Assembly: GCA_044228505.1 (NCBI GenBank)
Contig: JBGAUT010000026.1
Span: forward strand, 1 to 64,000
Source: JAEUKA01 sp044228505
Lineage (GTDB): Bacteria > Myxococcota_A > Polyangia > Palsa-1104 > JAEUJZ01
Reading direction: 5' to 3'
Length of the DNA: 64,000 bases
In this document: piece after piece, positions 8,498 through 17,005 of the stretch
Layout: every line of letters begins with the position of its first letter
How positions within the stretch are numbered: position 1 is the stretch's first letter
The notes under the pieces: generated by a model
The model's database searches: none
Seen by the model: only the letters and a program-made list of their open reading frames with translations
Told to the model about the DNA's origin: nothing
Position numbers and translations under genes: made by a program

Positions 8498-9793
8498 CTA
8501 CTTCCCGTTTGGCCGTTGGGAGTCACGCTTCCAGAACCGCAGCTCCGGCTTGGTGTTCATAAAGGGGCGCTCTGCCACAAGGTGAAAGAGGTAGATGACT
8601 GCGACCAGCACAGGCACTCCCATCGTGACGAGCAGGAACCACTGCACCAACCGATCGCTGGTCAAAGGAACCAGAACATGGGTCAGAATCACCCGCAACA
8701 GCAGATCATGGAGGAGGTAGATGCTATAGGAAAACGTCCCAACAAAGACCAAGGTGGGACGGCTGAGCAGGCTGTGGAGACGGTTGTGTCCTGGCTTGGA
8801 GGCGGCGACCAGCAAACAGAGGCTGGCCGGACCCGCGATGAGGTCCACCAGATACGGATACTGCCAGGCCATAAGTGGATGAAGATTGAGAACCAGCACC
8901 ACCGCCCAGAGCACGTACGTCAGCGGGAGCCACAGCCGCTTGGCTCGCCAAGAACGCCACTTGTCTCCTTCTCCGTAAGCGATGTTTGCGCCCAGCATGC
9001 CCAGCGCAAAGAGACCCAGGTAATGGGGGGACATAAGGAAGTGGGCCATGTGGTGGAACTTGAGGTAGAAGGAATAGCTCAAGGTCATCGCCAGCACGGT
9101 GGTCCAGCCCGCGCCGATCCTCCTCCATAGCAAGACGAGCAGAGGGAAGAAGAAGTAGATCTGCCACTCCACCGCGATGGACCACAGGGGTCCATTGGCC
9201 GGAAACTCATCACCGGCGAGCTTGGTGATCTCCAGCATTCGCTCTGGGCTGGCCGTCATCATGTCCACCAGATCCAGGTTGGCCAGCTCGGAGTAGTGCG
9301 GGTGAAAAAACCTCCGCCAGTTTTGGATGAGCAGGACGTGATAGAGCAGCCACTGCTTGGCAGCAGGTAGGGAGCGCTCAAGCGAGACGTTAGACCGCTG
9401 CGCAAGCAGGGTGAACATCAACAACATCGAAACTGCGAGCGTCAGAAAGTAGGGCGGAAGGATGCGGCGCGAGCGCTTCCTGAGAAAGTCGAGCGCTCCG
9501 CCCGTGAGAGCCACGTTGTTCCGCAGCACAGGAAGCATCAGGCAAAACCCGGAGATGATGATAAACAGGCTGACCGCAGACCGTCCGCTCTGGAGGAAGA
9601 ACGTGGACAGCGAAAACCACATCGCTGGCACGTGCCCGCTCTTGAAATCCCAGGTATGCTCGAAGGTGTGATACACCGCAACATAGAGCGCAGCGCAGGC
9701 GCGGGCTCCATCCAAGAACTGTAGATGCAAGCGGGGTGGGGCCGCTTCCGAGCCCTCTACAGTCGTTGCCGGTGGAGTAGTGGGATTGGACAC
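8498..9793 (-). CDS. Acyltransferase family 3 (OafA/YrhL-like) integral membrane protein
   Basis: 431 aa from GTG at 9793, chosen because GGAGAGG sits four bases upstream; a TTG at 9820 is less likely. The sequence opens with LQFLDGARACAALYVAVYH, the hallmark N-terminus of acyltransferase-3 proteins with the essential His, and continues with about ten hydrophobic helices, including FFLQSGRSAVSLFIIISGF and NGPLWSIAVEWQIYFFFPLL. These enzymes move acetyl or other acyl groups onto surface sugars or lipids. It lies between the two direct copies of the map 3' end, facing the DUF4336 gene, and may have come in with that rearrangement. Confidence 0.88.
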   Translation of the reverse strand: MSNPTTPPATTVEGSEAAPPRLHLQFLDGARACAALYVAVYHTFEHTWDFKSGHVPAMWFSLSTFFLQSGRSAVSLFIIISGFCLMLPVLRNNVALTGGALDFLRKRSRRILPPYFLTLAVSMLLMFTLLAQRSNVSLERSLPAAKQWLLYHVLLIQNWRRFFHPHYSELANLDLVDMMTASPERMLEITKLAGDEFPANGPLWSIAVEWQIYFFFPLLVLLWRRIGAGWTTVLAMTLSYSFYLKFHHMAHFLMSPHYLGLFALGMLGANIAYGEGDKWRSWRAKRLWLPLTYVLWAVVLVLNLHPLMAWQYPYLVDLIAGPASLCLLVAASKPGHNRLHSLLSRPTLVFVGTFSYSIYLLHDLLLRVILTHVLVPLTSDRLVQWFLLVTMGVPVLVAVIYLFHLVAERPFMNTKPELRFWKRDSQRPNGK

Positions 9794-10090
9794 AGGGGCC
9801 TCTCCGAGCGTAGTGCACAAGCGGACGCTCGCAGATTGTAGTTGTCACTCCCAGACCGGGTCAAGCCTCATGGCCGTCCTCCGCGAGTCGGGCGGGTAGC
9901 GTGGGAACCGCGACAGCCCCGGACTACTCAGACGGGAGCGCAGAGTAGCTCCGCTTGGGCCAGCCGTGAGGTCTGCTGGAGGGCCTCTGTCACTGGACCG
10001 TTTTCTTGCGCTGTCGTTCACTACTCCCGTTGGCGTCATGACAGCTCGATACCTCCCTCGCTAGGTAGGTAGAAGCGGTATGATGGGAGC

Positions 10091-10792
10091 ATGCAAGTCT
10101 CGAACGTCTTTGAGGCCGTGATACCGAACACGATCTGGGTGAGCGAGCGCCCGATCTGGTTTGGGGGGGTGCGCTTGCGTTCTCGAACAACGGTCGTTCG
10201 ACTTCCGGATGGCGGACTGTGGGTTCACAGCCCTTCGGAGCCCACCGATGAGGTTTGTGCCGCGCTCAATGCGCTGGGGGACGTGCGATGGATTGTGGTG
10301 CCCAATCGCTTTCACCACCTTCAAGCTCCCGCCACTGCCGCTCGCTACCCCCAGGCACAGGTGGTCGGTCCGCGGTCCGTCCGCAATCCCAACGTCCGGC
10401 TGAGCATGGGCCTCGACGACCCTCGCTTCTCACAGTCCATTCCGGAGCTTACGGCCATTCCCCTTCACGGAGTTCCCTTTCTCGATGAGACAGTGTTCTT
10501 TCATCGACCGAGTGGCTCGCTCATCGCTGCGGATCTGCTGATGTGTGCTTGCGCTCGCGACCACTGGACGTGGCGACTCGTGGCCCGTGTTTCCGACCGC
10601 TACGAAAAGGTCCGGACACCGCCCGACGTCCGGATGCACACTCGCCCAAGCAGTGCGCTAAACGAGTCTCTCGAACGCTTGATCGAGCTACCGGTCGAGC
10701 GGATCCTCGTCGCACACTCGGACCCAATCACCGTTCGACCGGCACAACAGCTCGCGGAAGCCTGGCGCTTCGCGATGTCCAAGAACCGCTGA
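10091..10792 (+). CDS. DUF4336 (metallo-beta-lactamase-like fold) protein
   Basis: 233 aa from ATG at 10091. It resembles DUF4336 proteins, a divergent branch of the metallo-beta-lactamase fold: TTVVRLPDGGLWVHSP, VRWIVVPNRFHHLQAP, HGVPFLDETVFFHRPSGSLIAADLLM, and a closing VERILVAHSDPI. The canonical HxHxDH zinc motif is missing; NRFHHLQA occupies its position, as usual in this family, so hydrolase activity is doubtful. The gene stands alone, divergent from the acyltransferase and convergent with map. It sits inside the segment bounded by the two map 3'-end copies. Confidence 0.75.
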   Translation: MQVSNVFEAVIPNTIWVSERPIWFGGVRLRSRTTVVRLPDGGLWVHSPSEPTDEVCAALNALGDVRWIVVPNRFHHLQAPATAARYPQAQVVGPRSVRNPNVRLSMGLDDPRFSQSIPELTAIPLHGVPFLDETVFFHRPSGSLIAADLLMCACARDHWTWRLVARVSDRYEKVRTPPDVRMHTRPSSALNESLERLIELPVERILVAHSDPITVRPAQQLAEAWRFAMSKNR

Positions 10793-10912
10793 ATCGACGA
10801 AGCGCAGTTTGGATGCGGGCTCGCTGGCGCGCCGATTCTGGATACCCGCCGTGCCGCCGTCCGCTCAGGACTCCCCATCCCCTGACACACCCTAAGAGCT
10901 TCGGCACGTCGG

Positions 10913-11665
10913 TCACAGGAGTGTCGTAAGCTCGTAGCCCGTCGCGGTAACGAGGACCGTGTGCTCCCATTGGGCCGAGAGTTTTCCGTCGGCGGTCACG
11001 ACCGTCCATCCGTCGTCCAGGAACACCACGTCGGGGTCGCCGAGGTTCACCATCGGCTCAATGGTGATGGCCATGCCGGCTTTGAGGCGGAGTCCGGTGC
11101 CGCGCTTGCCCGTGTGATACACGTGCGGGTCGAGGTGCATCTTGCGGCCGATGCCGTGACCGCCCAGCTCGGTGACGATGCTCACCCGATCGATGCGGGC
11201 CTGTTCCTCGATCGCGGCCCCGATGTCGCCCAATCGTGCGCCTTCCTTCACCACGGCAATTCCAGCGTCTCGACAGCGCCTTGCAGCTTCGACAAGGCGC
11301 GCCGCTTCCGGCTTCGCGACGCCGACGATGAAGGTCGCCGAGGTATCGCCATGATAGCCATCGAGGTTGGTCGTGACATCGACGTTGACGATGTCGCCGT
11401 CGATGAGGATCTCGTCTTCATCCGGGATGCCGTGGCACACGATTTCGTTGCGGCTCGTACAGACTGCGGCCGGAAAGCCCTTGTAACCGAGCTGGCTTGG
11501 CTTGCCCCCGCGCCGGGCGGTGTCCTCGCGGACCCAGCGCTCGATCTCGCCCGTCGTGATACCCGGACGGATGCGCTTGCCGACGTAGGCGAGGGTCTCG
11601 GCTGCGGCACGACCCGCTCGCTTCATCTTCCCGATCTCGGCCGCGCTCAGAATCTCGATCGCCAT
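10913..11665 (-). CDS. map: Type I methionine aminopeptidase
   Basis: 250 aa. Removes the initiator Met from nascent proteins. All five metal ligands of the family are visible: D96 in DGDIVNVDVTT, D107 in GYHGDTSATF, H170 in ELGGHGIGRKM, E203 in ITIEPMVNLG and E234 in SAQWEHTV; the substrate His is in VCHGIPDE. ATG at 11665 (MAIEILSAAEIGKM) gives the standard length; the open frame extends 12 codons further but would enter the promoter region. It is divergent from the truncated lysR gene with 59 bp between. Its last 119 bp and 25 bp of downstream flank are duplicated at 8304-8447. Confidence 0.96.
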   Translation of the reverse strand: MAIEILSAAEIGKMKRAGRAAAETLAYVGKRIRPGITTGEIERWVREDTARRGGKPSQLGYKGFPAAVCTSRNEIVCHGIPDEDEILIDGDIVNVDVTTNLDGYHGDTSATFIVGVAKPEAARLVEAARRCRDAGIAVVKEGARLGDIGAAIEEQARIDRVSIVTELGGHGIGRKMHLDPHVYHTGKRGTGLRLKAGMAITIEPMVNLGDPDVVFLDDGWTVVTADGKLSAQWEHTVLVTATGYELTTLL

Positions 11666-11700
11666 GACTCGACGATGCGAAAAAGTCAGGCGGGCGTCCA

Positions 11701-11715
11701 ATACCGTTTTGGTAT
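11701..11715. promoter_or_regulatory. LysR-type operator (T-N11-A dyad)
   Basis: The sequence ATACC-GTTTT-GGTAT is a perfect 5-bp dyad with a 5-base centre. It contains the T-N11-A signature (T at 11702, A at 11714) of LysR-family boxes. It lies 9 bp before the lysR start and 36 bp before the divergent map start, the usual place for such an operator. Binding is inferred from sequence only. Confidence 0.6.
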
Positions 11716-11724
11716 GCTGGAATC

Positions 11725-12048
11725 GTGAGCCTCGCGCAGATTCGCTATTTCGTCGCTGTCGCGGAAGAAGGAAACGTCGGTCGTGCGGCGGAAAGACTGC
11801 ACATCGCGCAGCCGCCCGTCAGTCGACAGATTCGCGCACTCGAGGATGAAATCGGAACGCCGCTGTTTGTACGCACACCACGCGGCATGCAGCTCCTGCC
11901 CTCTGGACGGGCGTTTCTCGACCGGGCCCGGCAGATCCTAAGCGCCGTCGATGAAGCGAGCGCGGCAGCCAAGTCCGCAGTGGCAGGCACGTCTTGTTGG
12001 CCGACGGAGCCAATCGATCGAAGACGAAACCAGCGCTCTGAACGGTAG
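11725..12048 (+). CDS. LysR-family regulator truncated after the DNA-binding domain
   Basis: 107 aa from GTG at 11725. Residues 1-65 are a standard LysR winged HTH: MSLAQIRYFVAVAEEGNVGR, AERLHIAQPPVSRQIRALED, EIGTPLFVRTPRGMQLLPSG. The linker helix continues to about residue 88 (LDRARQILSAVDEASAAAKS) and then the sequence becomes unrelated (SCWPTEPIDRRRNQRSER) and stops. Family members are near 300 aa, so the whole effector-binding domain is missing and no remnant was found downstream. It may be a pseudogene or a free-standing DNA-binding domain. The operator-like dyad before its start suggests that it was once autoregulated. Confidence 0.8.
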   Translation: MSLAQIRYFVAVAEEGNVGRAAERLHIAQPPVSRQIRALEDEIGTPLFVRTPRGMQLLPSGRAFLDRARQILSAVDEASAAAKSAVAGTSCWPTEPIDRRRNQRSER

Positions 12049-12098
12049 GCTTTTTTGCGCAATCGCGGGCGGATTGTTGGGTGGGCCGCGATCGGCCG

Positions 12099-12143
12099 GG
12101 AAAACTTCCCCACATTGTTCACTCGGAAGCAGGGAAGTTTTCC
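12099..12143. repeat. 12-bp perfect inverted repeat
   Basis: GGAAAACTTCCC (12099-12110) is the exact reverse complement of GGGAAGTTTTCC (12132-12143), with a 21-base loop. It lies between the truncated lysR and the convergent lipoprotein gene, so a transcription-end hairpin is possible, but no U-tract follows on either strand. Each arm is itself nearly palindromic (GGAA..TTCC), which would also suit a pair of protein-binding sites. Confidence 0.6.
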
Positions 12144-12259
12144 TGGGTTTGTCCACGGGACACACAGTTCATGCTGTACTACGAAGGCCGTCTAGGAATG
12201 CGCTACGGCGTGCCCTGTGTGCGAGTGAGCGAATCGGGGAAGTCAGCGCAGGAACCTGC

Positions 12260-14557
12260 CTAGTGAACGCGGGCGAGTCCCGCTTGCGATGAAGCGAGCA
12301 GCGAGCGTGGAGTTCCGCGCAGAACGCTTCGCAAGTTCTTGGCGCGGGTCACGAGTTCCTTTTGCAAGAAGGTATCGATGACGGCTCTGCCCTGCGGCAG
12401 ATATCCCGAACCCGTGCTCAGCCGCTTGCCGAGTCGCTCGCCGATGTGAACAAAAGGAGACTTGGTCTCGGTCAAGTGGCAACCGGCGCAGCTCATCGCA
12501 TTCAGGTCTTTTTCGGCAGTCTGGATCAGCGGGTCCGCGCTCGCCAGGTTGAGCCGACCGCCATCTTCTCTGGACGCAGCGGCCAGATACTGGTTCGGAA
12601 TGATTGCGTTCCCGGCGTGAAGCGCGGCGGCGTTGTCCTTGATCCAAGTCTGCAGCCCCGTGCTGCCCACAAACCGAGGGTCCACCGTCTGTGCCACCGG
12701 CACCACATCCAACATGCCGGTACCGTTCAAATGGAACTCGCGCAGCTCCCACGGCTCTACGCCCGTGCGGTTTAGGAATTCGTTGGTGCGAATCTGCCCC
12801 AGCGTATCTGGCTTGAGCAGTTCGTTATACAGCGCGATCAAACGAGTACGTCGCTCGGCGGAATCATCGACCAAGGACAGCTCGGCCCAGCGCTGGGCAA
12901 CGGTCCGACAGCCCATTCCGTCATCGGGAACGCGCAGCTCCACAATGATCGTCATCCGCTGATTCCCATCGGTGTAAGCCTTGGTCAGCGCATAGGTCAG
13001 CCGAGCCTCGCCGCAGGTTCCGGGCTTGGCGAGATCCAAGCGATTGACGAGCGCCGTGATGTGAACCAGACCTGCCAGACGCTGAGCCACGCCCGCTCCG
13101 TCCGGGTTCAGTTCCTTCAGGAATCCGCCAAAGCCATTCCGCTGCACAGCCACGGCACCATTGCCAAGAGACTTGGCCGCACCCACTTGCTTGAGGAATC
13201 CTGCCGTAAACGCATCAAGCTGTCCCGCCGGTGCCAGCTTGCCGAGCACCGTGTCGATCGCAAAGGCCCGATCATCGATGATCTCAGGATCTCGGATAAG
13301 GAGGCTCCGTTCGCTGCGCAGATCCTCGACGGGTGCCAACGCAGCGCAGCCGGTGTACGCACTGTCGCAGCCACAGTTATTGGAAGGAGGAACCAGACCG
13401 TCGAGGACTCGGCCTCCACCTCCGCTGCAGTACGGTTTCGGACGACAGACCGTACCGTAGCTTCCCCCATCGCATTCCGCGTGCGCATTGCACATCTTTT
13501 CGCCCAGGCCCGCGCAGCCCTTGGGAACGCAGGCACCGATGCAGCTCGAACTACCTGGCGTCGCATCGCTGCTCACTGCGCTTTCGAAGGTACGCGGGGT
13601 GATGCACGCTTCGTCATTGTCACAGCGCTCATCGGCAGAACAGTCGGCACTGCTTGCACAGCGGCGTAGTCGATCATTCTGTTCGCAGCCCAGGAACTGT
13701 CCCCCATCGCAGTCACACTGGCCGCCCACCGGACAGAAACAGCGCGTCCCGACTGGCTGACACGCAGGACTGAGCAGACAGCCTGTCGCATCCGCTGAGG
13801 AACACTCTGTCGCTGGAGGGGTGAAGCGCGTGAAGCACTGACCCGTCACTCCCTGATCGAACGACGGCGCACCACTGGCATCCAGAACAGGGCCCGGAAG
13901 CGGCAGGGTGGGTGCCGAGTTCCTGCCGATTTCGTCGGTCGATGGCGAGATCGAACAGTCACGGCGGGCCTTGCAATCCGCAGCCGTCAGTCGTTCGCAG
14001 GACTTTTGCGGAGCAATGCGCGGCGTAGAGCGACAGCCACTGTAGACCCGGGCGCTGTTGTCAATCACGGAGCAGCCGCTCATCGGAGGATGCTTGGGGC
14101 TATCACCATTGTTGACGCCAGGCGCTGCAATGGCGCTGTCGCCAGAACGCCTCGGGTCACCAATAGGAGTCCCGCCGCAGCTTACACTTGCCGTAGGTGG
14201 TCGGCCTCCGCCTCCGATGCTTGGTCCCTTACTCGGCTGCACGTTGGGATTGGCATAGGCGGGCTGACAGCGAATGTCGCTGACACAGCTATTTTCATCG
14301 AGACCCTGACAAGGATCGATGTTGCAGGTGTGCCAGCCGCGCTGCTCATCGGTCAGGAAGCAACCGGAGAGAGGGACACACTCGCCGTTTGATGGATCAA
14401 GGGCAAATAGGGTCCGTTCGCAGGTCAGCGGCTGACAGATCGCAGCGACACACATTCCGTCTTCGCCGCACTGAGCCGTAGTATCACAAGGTTTGTCACA
14501 AGCGCCCAGCCACACTGCGGCGAGCCCAAACAGCCACTTCCAACGATCTGCACGCAT
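12260..14557 (-). CDS. Large Cys-rich lipoprotein with a C-terminal haem-c site
   Basis: 765 aa from ATG at 14557, which follows an AGGAGG site; the longer open frame is ignored because the lipoprotein signal MRADRWKWLFGLAAVWLGAC starts here. The N-terminal half contains many Cys in EGF- or Dickkopf-like spacing (CDTTAQCGEDGMC, CASSADCSADERC, FCPVGGQCDCDGG), typical of myxobacterial surface lipoproteins. The C-terminal half has a conserved-looking region (VHITALVNRLDLAKPG, LVDDSAERRTRLIALYNELL) and one haem motif, CAGCH, near residue 692 in NAMSCAGCHLTE. Function is unknown; a surface redox or binding role is inferred. It stands alone, with the minus-strand neighbours far away. Confidence 0.8.
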   Translation of the reverse strand: MRADRWKWLFGLAAVWLGACDKPCDTTAQCGEDGMCVAAICQPLTCERTLFALDPSNGECVPLSGCFLTDEQRGWHTCNIDPCQGLDENSCVSDIRCQPAYANPNVQPSKGPSIGGGGRPPTASVSCGGTPIGDPRRSGDSAIAAPGVNNGDSPKHPPMSGCSVIDNSARVYSGCRSTPRIAPQKSCERLTAADCKARRDCSISPSTDEIGRNSAPTLPLPGPVLDASGAPSFDQGVTGQCFTRFTPPATECSSADATGCLLSPACQPVGTRCFCPVGGQCDCDGGQFLGCEQNDRLRRCASSADCSADERCDNDEACITPRTFESAVSSDATPGSSSCIGACVPKGCAGLGEKMCNAHAECDGGSYGTVCRPKPYCSGGGGRVLDGLVPPSNNCGCDSAYTGCAALAPVEDLRSERSLLIRDPEIIDDRAFAIDTVLGKLAPAGQLDAFTAGFLKQVGAAKSLGNGAVAVQRNGFGGFLKELNPDGAGVAQRLAGLVHITALVNRLDLAKPGTCGEARLTYALTKAYTDGNQRMTIIVELRVPDDGMGCRTVAQRWAELSLVDDSAERRTRLIALYNELLKPDTLGQIRTNEFLNRTGVEPWELREFHLNGTGMLDVVPVAQTVDPRFVGSTGLQTWIKDNAAALHAGNAIIPNQYLAAASREDGGRLNLASADPLIQTAEKDLNAMSCAGCHLTETKSPFVHIGERLGKRLSTGSGYLPQGRAVIDTFLQKELVTRAKNLRSVLRGTPRSLLASSQAGLARVH

Positions 14558-14885
14558 CGGGAACCTCCTGCTACGCGGGTTAGGATTGGGAAGCAAAGCA
14601 CCTATTGTGCCAGCGAGCAAGTCGGCCAGTACCTGGTTCCACTTTCCCGATTACGCCCCCAGTCCAGCGTCAGTAAAGTACGCCGGACGCGGCAATCGAC
14701 CCTTCAGCGAAGTGCGCCTCCTCCATCAAAAACCTGAGATCACTGCCGTACTTCTGAGTGATCCACCCTGCGCCAACGGGTCTGATGAACTCGGTCAGCT
14801 CACCCCGAGCGATGAAGTCCCCGTCACCAGTCACCGTCGCGCACAAAGGCTGGCGAGCGAGCGATGGCCAAGACATCCAAGCATC
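14558..14885. other. Divergent intergenic region, no gene seen
   Basis: This 328-bp gap separates the minus-strand lipoprotein from the plus-strand DCC gene. The open frames that cross it have no ribosome site and no protein-like composition. It presumably holds both promoters; no clear -35/-10 pair was identified. Confidence 0.4.
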
Positions 14886-15290
14886 ATGACGACGCAACCG
14901 GTCACAGTGTACTTTGACGGAGCCTGCCACCTGTGTTCGCGGGAGATCGAGCACTACCGGGACAAGGACCAGAGCGGCAAGCTCTGCTTTGTCGATATCT
15001 CTCTGCCGAGCTTCGACGCTCCTACAGTGGGACTCGATCGGCAGTTGGTGCAAAAGCTCATGCACGTCCGTTTGCCCGATGGAACGATGGTCACCGGTGT
15101 CGATGCCTTTGTCGCCATCTGGAACGTACTGCCGGGATACTCTGGACTCTCGCGGGTGGCGAAGTTACCCGTCGTGAACCTGATACTACGCGGGGGATAC
15201 CACTGCTTTGCCGCGATCCGACCGCTTCTTCCCAAGCGACCCAGCTCCGAGTGTACGGATGGGAGCTGCGCAGTGCGGCTCTCAAAATAG
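14886..15290 (+). CDS. DCC-family thiol-disulfide oxidoreductase (DUF393)
   Basis: 134 aa from ATG at 14886. The N-terminal VTVYFDGACHLCSREI contains the DxxCxxC signature (Asp-Gly-Ala-Cys-His-Leu-Cys) that names the family, in a thioredoxin-like fold, followed by the typical TGVDAFVAIWNVLPGYSGLSR and a C-terminal Cys pair (ECTDGSCAVRL). Such proteins are predicted thiol-disulfide exchangers and sometimes sit next to membrane lipid or redox genes. It is 40 bp upstream of the membrane phosphodiesterase gene on the same strand; co-transcription is likely. Confidence 0.88.
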   Translation: MTTQPVTVYFDGACHLCSREIEHYRDKDQSGKLCFVDISLPSFDAPTVGLDRQLVQKLMHVRLPDGTMVTGVDAFVAIWNVLPGYSGLSRVAKLPVVNLILRGGYHCFAAIRPLLPKRPSSECTDGSCAVRLSK

Positions 15291-15330
15291 AGCAACACAA
15301 GCGCGATGGACGAGACTATCGTGAGACGTA

Positions 15331-16944
15331 GTGACTCGAATTCTTGCGCATCGCCTGGTGGCTCTCTGTGTGGTGGTCGGACTCATCGGACTACACCTTG
15401 CGGATAGCTATGTCTCTCGACTCCCAAATCACGATGGATACTACCTGGTCGCGGTTTCCGACCAGATTCCTGCCGACCAAGTCAGACCCGGTATCCGCCC
15501 GCGACATACCGTGCTGGTAGTAATCGACGGATTGCGCGCAGATCACGCGCTGAAGATGGATTCGGTACGGAGACTTCGCGAAGCCGGACAGTGTGGACTT
15601 ATGCAGGTCGGCTCCGTCAGCGTGTCACGCCCGGTCTATGCTGTTCTATCAACGGGACTTGAGCAGGATCGTACCGGAGCACGCAACAACGACGAGACGC
15701 GCCCGCTGCGGGTCGAGTCCATCTGGCAGGTCGCTCGGCAAGCAGGGCTGCGGGTGACCGGCACAAGTGAGCTGGAGTGGTGGAAACAGCTCTTTCCCGA
15801 TGGCTTCGATTCCTATCGAATCGTTACCCGCGCAGAGGATCACTTCACCACACCAGAGTCCGAACTTGGGGATCTCGCACTGTTTCATCCCATCTATGTC
15901 GATGAAAACGGACATGATTTTGGTGGCCGTAGTCCAGAGTATGCAGCGGCGGCAGTGCGAGCCGATCGAGAGCTGGGACGACTCCTAGACCGCCTGGATT
16001 TGAAACGCGACCTGGTCATTTTCACAGCCGACCATGGACACACCGATCGCGGAGGTCACGGCGCGGGGGGCATCGCAGTCTCTCAGGTAATGACCTGTTT
16101 TGGCGGACACGGAATCCGCCCCAAGCCCCCACTGCCATCCGAGCGGATCTGGGAGGAAGTGTCCGACAACCGTCTCATTGCCCCCGCACTCGCGGTACTG
16201 CTTCAGCTTCGCTTTCCCACACATCTTCGAGCCGGGGAAGACTCCCTTGATTCTATATTTTCACTGCTCGACCCCAGCGTGTTTCCCGCCGATTACCTCG
16301 AAAATCGCCACCTCGCCGTGCAACGTTTCCGACAAGCCAATCAGGCCGCAGTGGCCCAATGGATGGGCGTTCAGAAGCCAGCCAACTGGAGCGATCTATA
16401 CGGAAAACTTCGTCGCTGGCAGCTAATCCGTGGGCTCCTCTTGTTGGGTGCATTCGTGGTCTTCGTGAGGGTTGTACCGCGCCGATTCCGTCCCGCCAGA
16501 CCACTGTTTTTCGTCCTGTGGTGTCTAGGTACGCTGGCTCTGTGCGTGCTTCTGTACAACGCAGGTCGCGGCAGCCTTGACTTCAATTCCATCAACACGC
16601 GATACACCTTCATCAAGTGGGGTGGCGCTGCGTCGGTATTGGCAGGGCTGCTTTCGATCGGAGTCCACTTCCAGTATCGCAGTAGCCTCGCGGAGCTCGC
16701 AGTCGATCAAGTGAGGGTCTGTCTGCTGCTGTTGGTCCTCAGCTTGGCTCATATCGTCGCCTTTGGCTGGCCGATTGGATTCCCAGTTCCGGATCCCTTT
16801 CTGTTCTTTGTTCCGTTTCTGCTCGGCACGTTCCTCACGTTGGAGTGCATCTTGGGCGCGCTGCTGTGTCTCCGACTTGCCCGCAAAATCGACACACACC
16901 CCGCGCCCCTTCCCGACAACGCCCACGCTTCCTCCGTTCCCTAA
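15331..16944 (+). CDS. Membrane-anchored alkaline phosphatase/phosphodiesterase superfamily protein
   Basis: 537 aa from GTG at 15331. An N-terminal membrane helix (ALCVVVGLIGLHL) leads into an alkaline-phosphatase-like catalytic domain: metal Asp in TVLVVIDGLRADH (D66), likely nucleophile in the SVSVSRPVYAVLSTG segment, and metal ligands in FTADHGHTDRGGHG (near 235). The last 170 residues form about five membrane helices. The layout resembles enzymes that act on lipid-linked or head-group phosphates (nucleotide pyrophosphatase or phosphoethanolamine/GPI-type transferases); the substrate cannot be told. It follows the DCC gene. Its downstream neighbour is a 5'-truncated peptidase gene starting 61 bp later. 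Confidence 0.8.
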   Translation: MTRILAHRLVALCVVVGLIGLHLADSYVSRLPNHDGYYLVAVSDQIPADQVRPGIRPRHTVLVVIDGLRADHALKMDSVRRLREAGQCGLMQVGSVSVSRPVYAVLSTGLEQDRTGARNNDETRPLRVESIWQVARQAGLRVTGTSELEWWKQLFPDGFDSYRIVTRAEDHFTTPESELGDLALFHPIYVDENGHDFGGRSPEYAAAAVRADRELGRLLDRLDLKRDLVIFTADHGHTDRGGHGAGGIAVSQVMTCFGGHGIRPKPPLPSERIWEEVSDNRLIAPALAVLLQLRFPTHLRAGEDSLDSIFSLLDPSVFPADYLENRHLAVQRFRQANQAAVAQWMGVQKPANWSDLYGKLRRWQLIRGLLLLGAFVVFVRVVPRRFRPARPLFFVLWCLGTLALCVLLYNAGRGSLDFNSINTRYTFIKWGGAASVLAGLLSIGVHFQYRSSLAELAVDQVRVCLLLLVLSLAHIVAFGWPIGFPVPDPFLFFVPFLLGTFLTLECILGALLCLRLARKIDTHPAPLPDNAHASSVP

Positions 16945-17005
16945 CCACTTCCCCAAATGGCCCAGGCTGGCAGTTTTTCGACGGAGTATTCTGTGACTTG
17001 AGTAC

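Noticed and set aside
294..10025. Short similarity between 299-325 and 9990-10016 (CTCTGTCACTGG and following)
   Set aside because: Only about 25-30 bp with several mismatches and no flanking similarity; it could be chance.
12081..12263. Small plus-strand frame after lysR
   Set aside because: It might look like a remnant of the missing LysR effector domain, but its sequence does not resemble one and no ribosome site is present.
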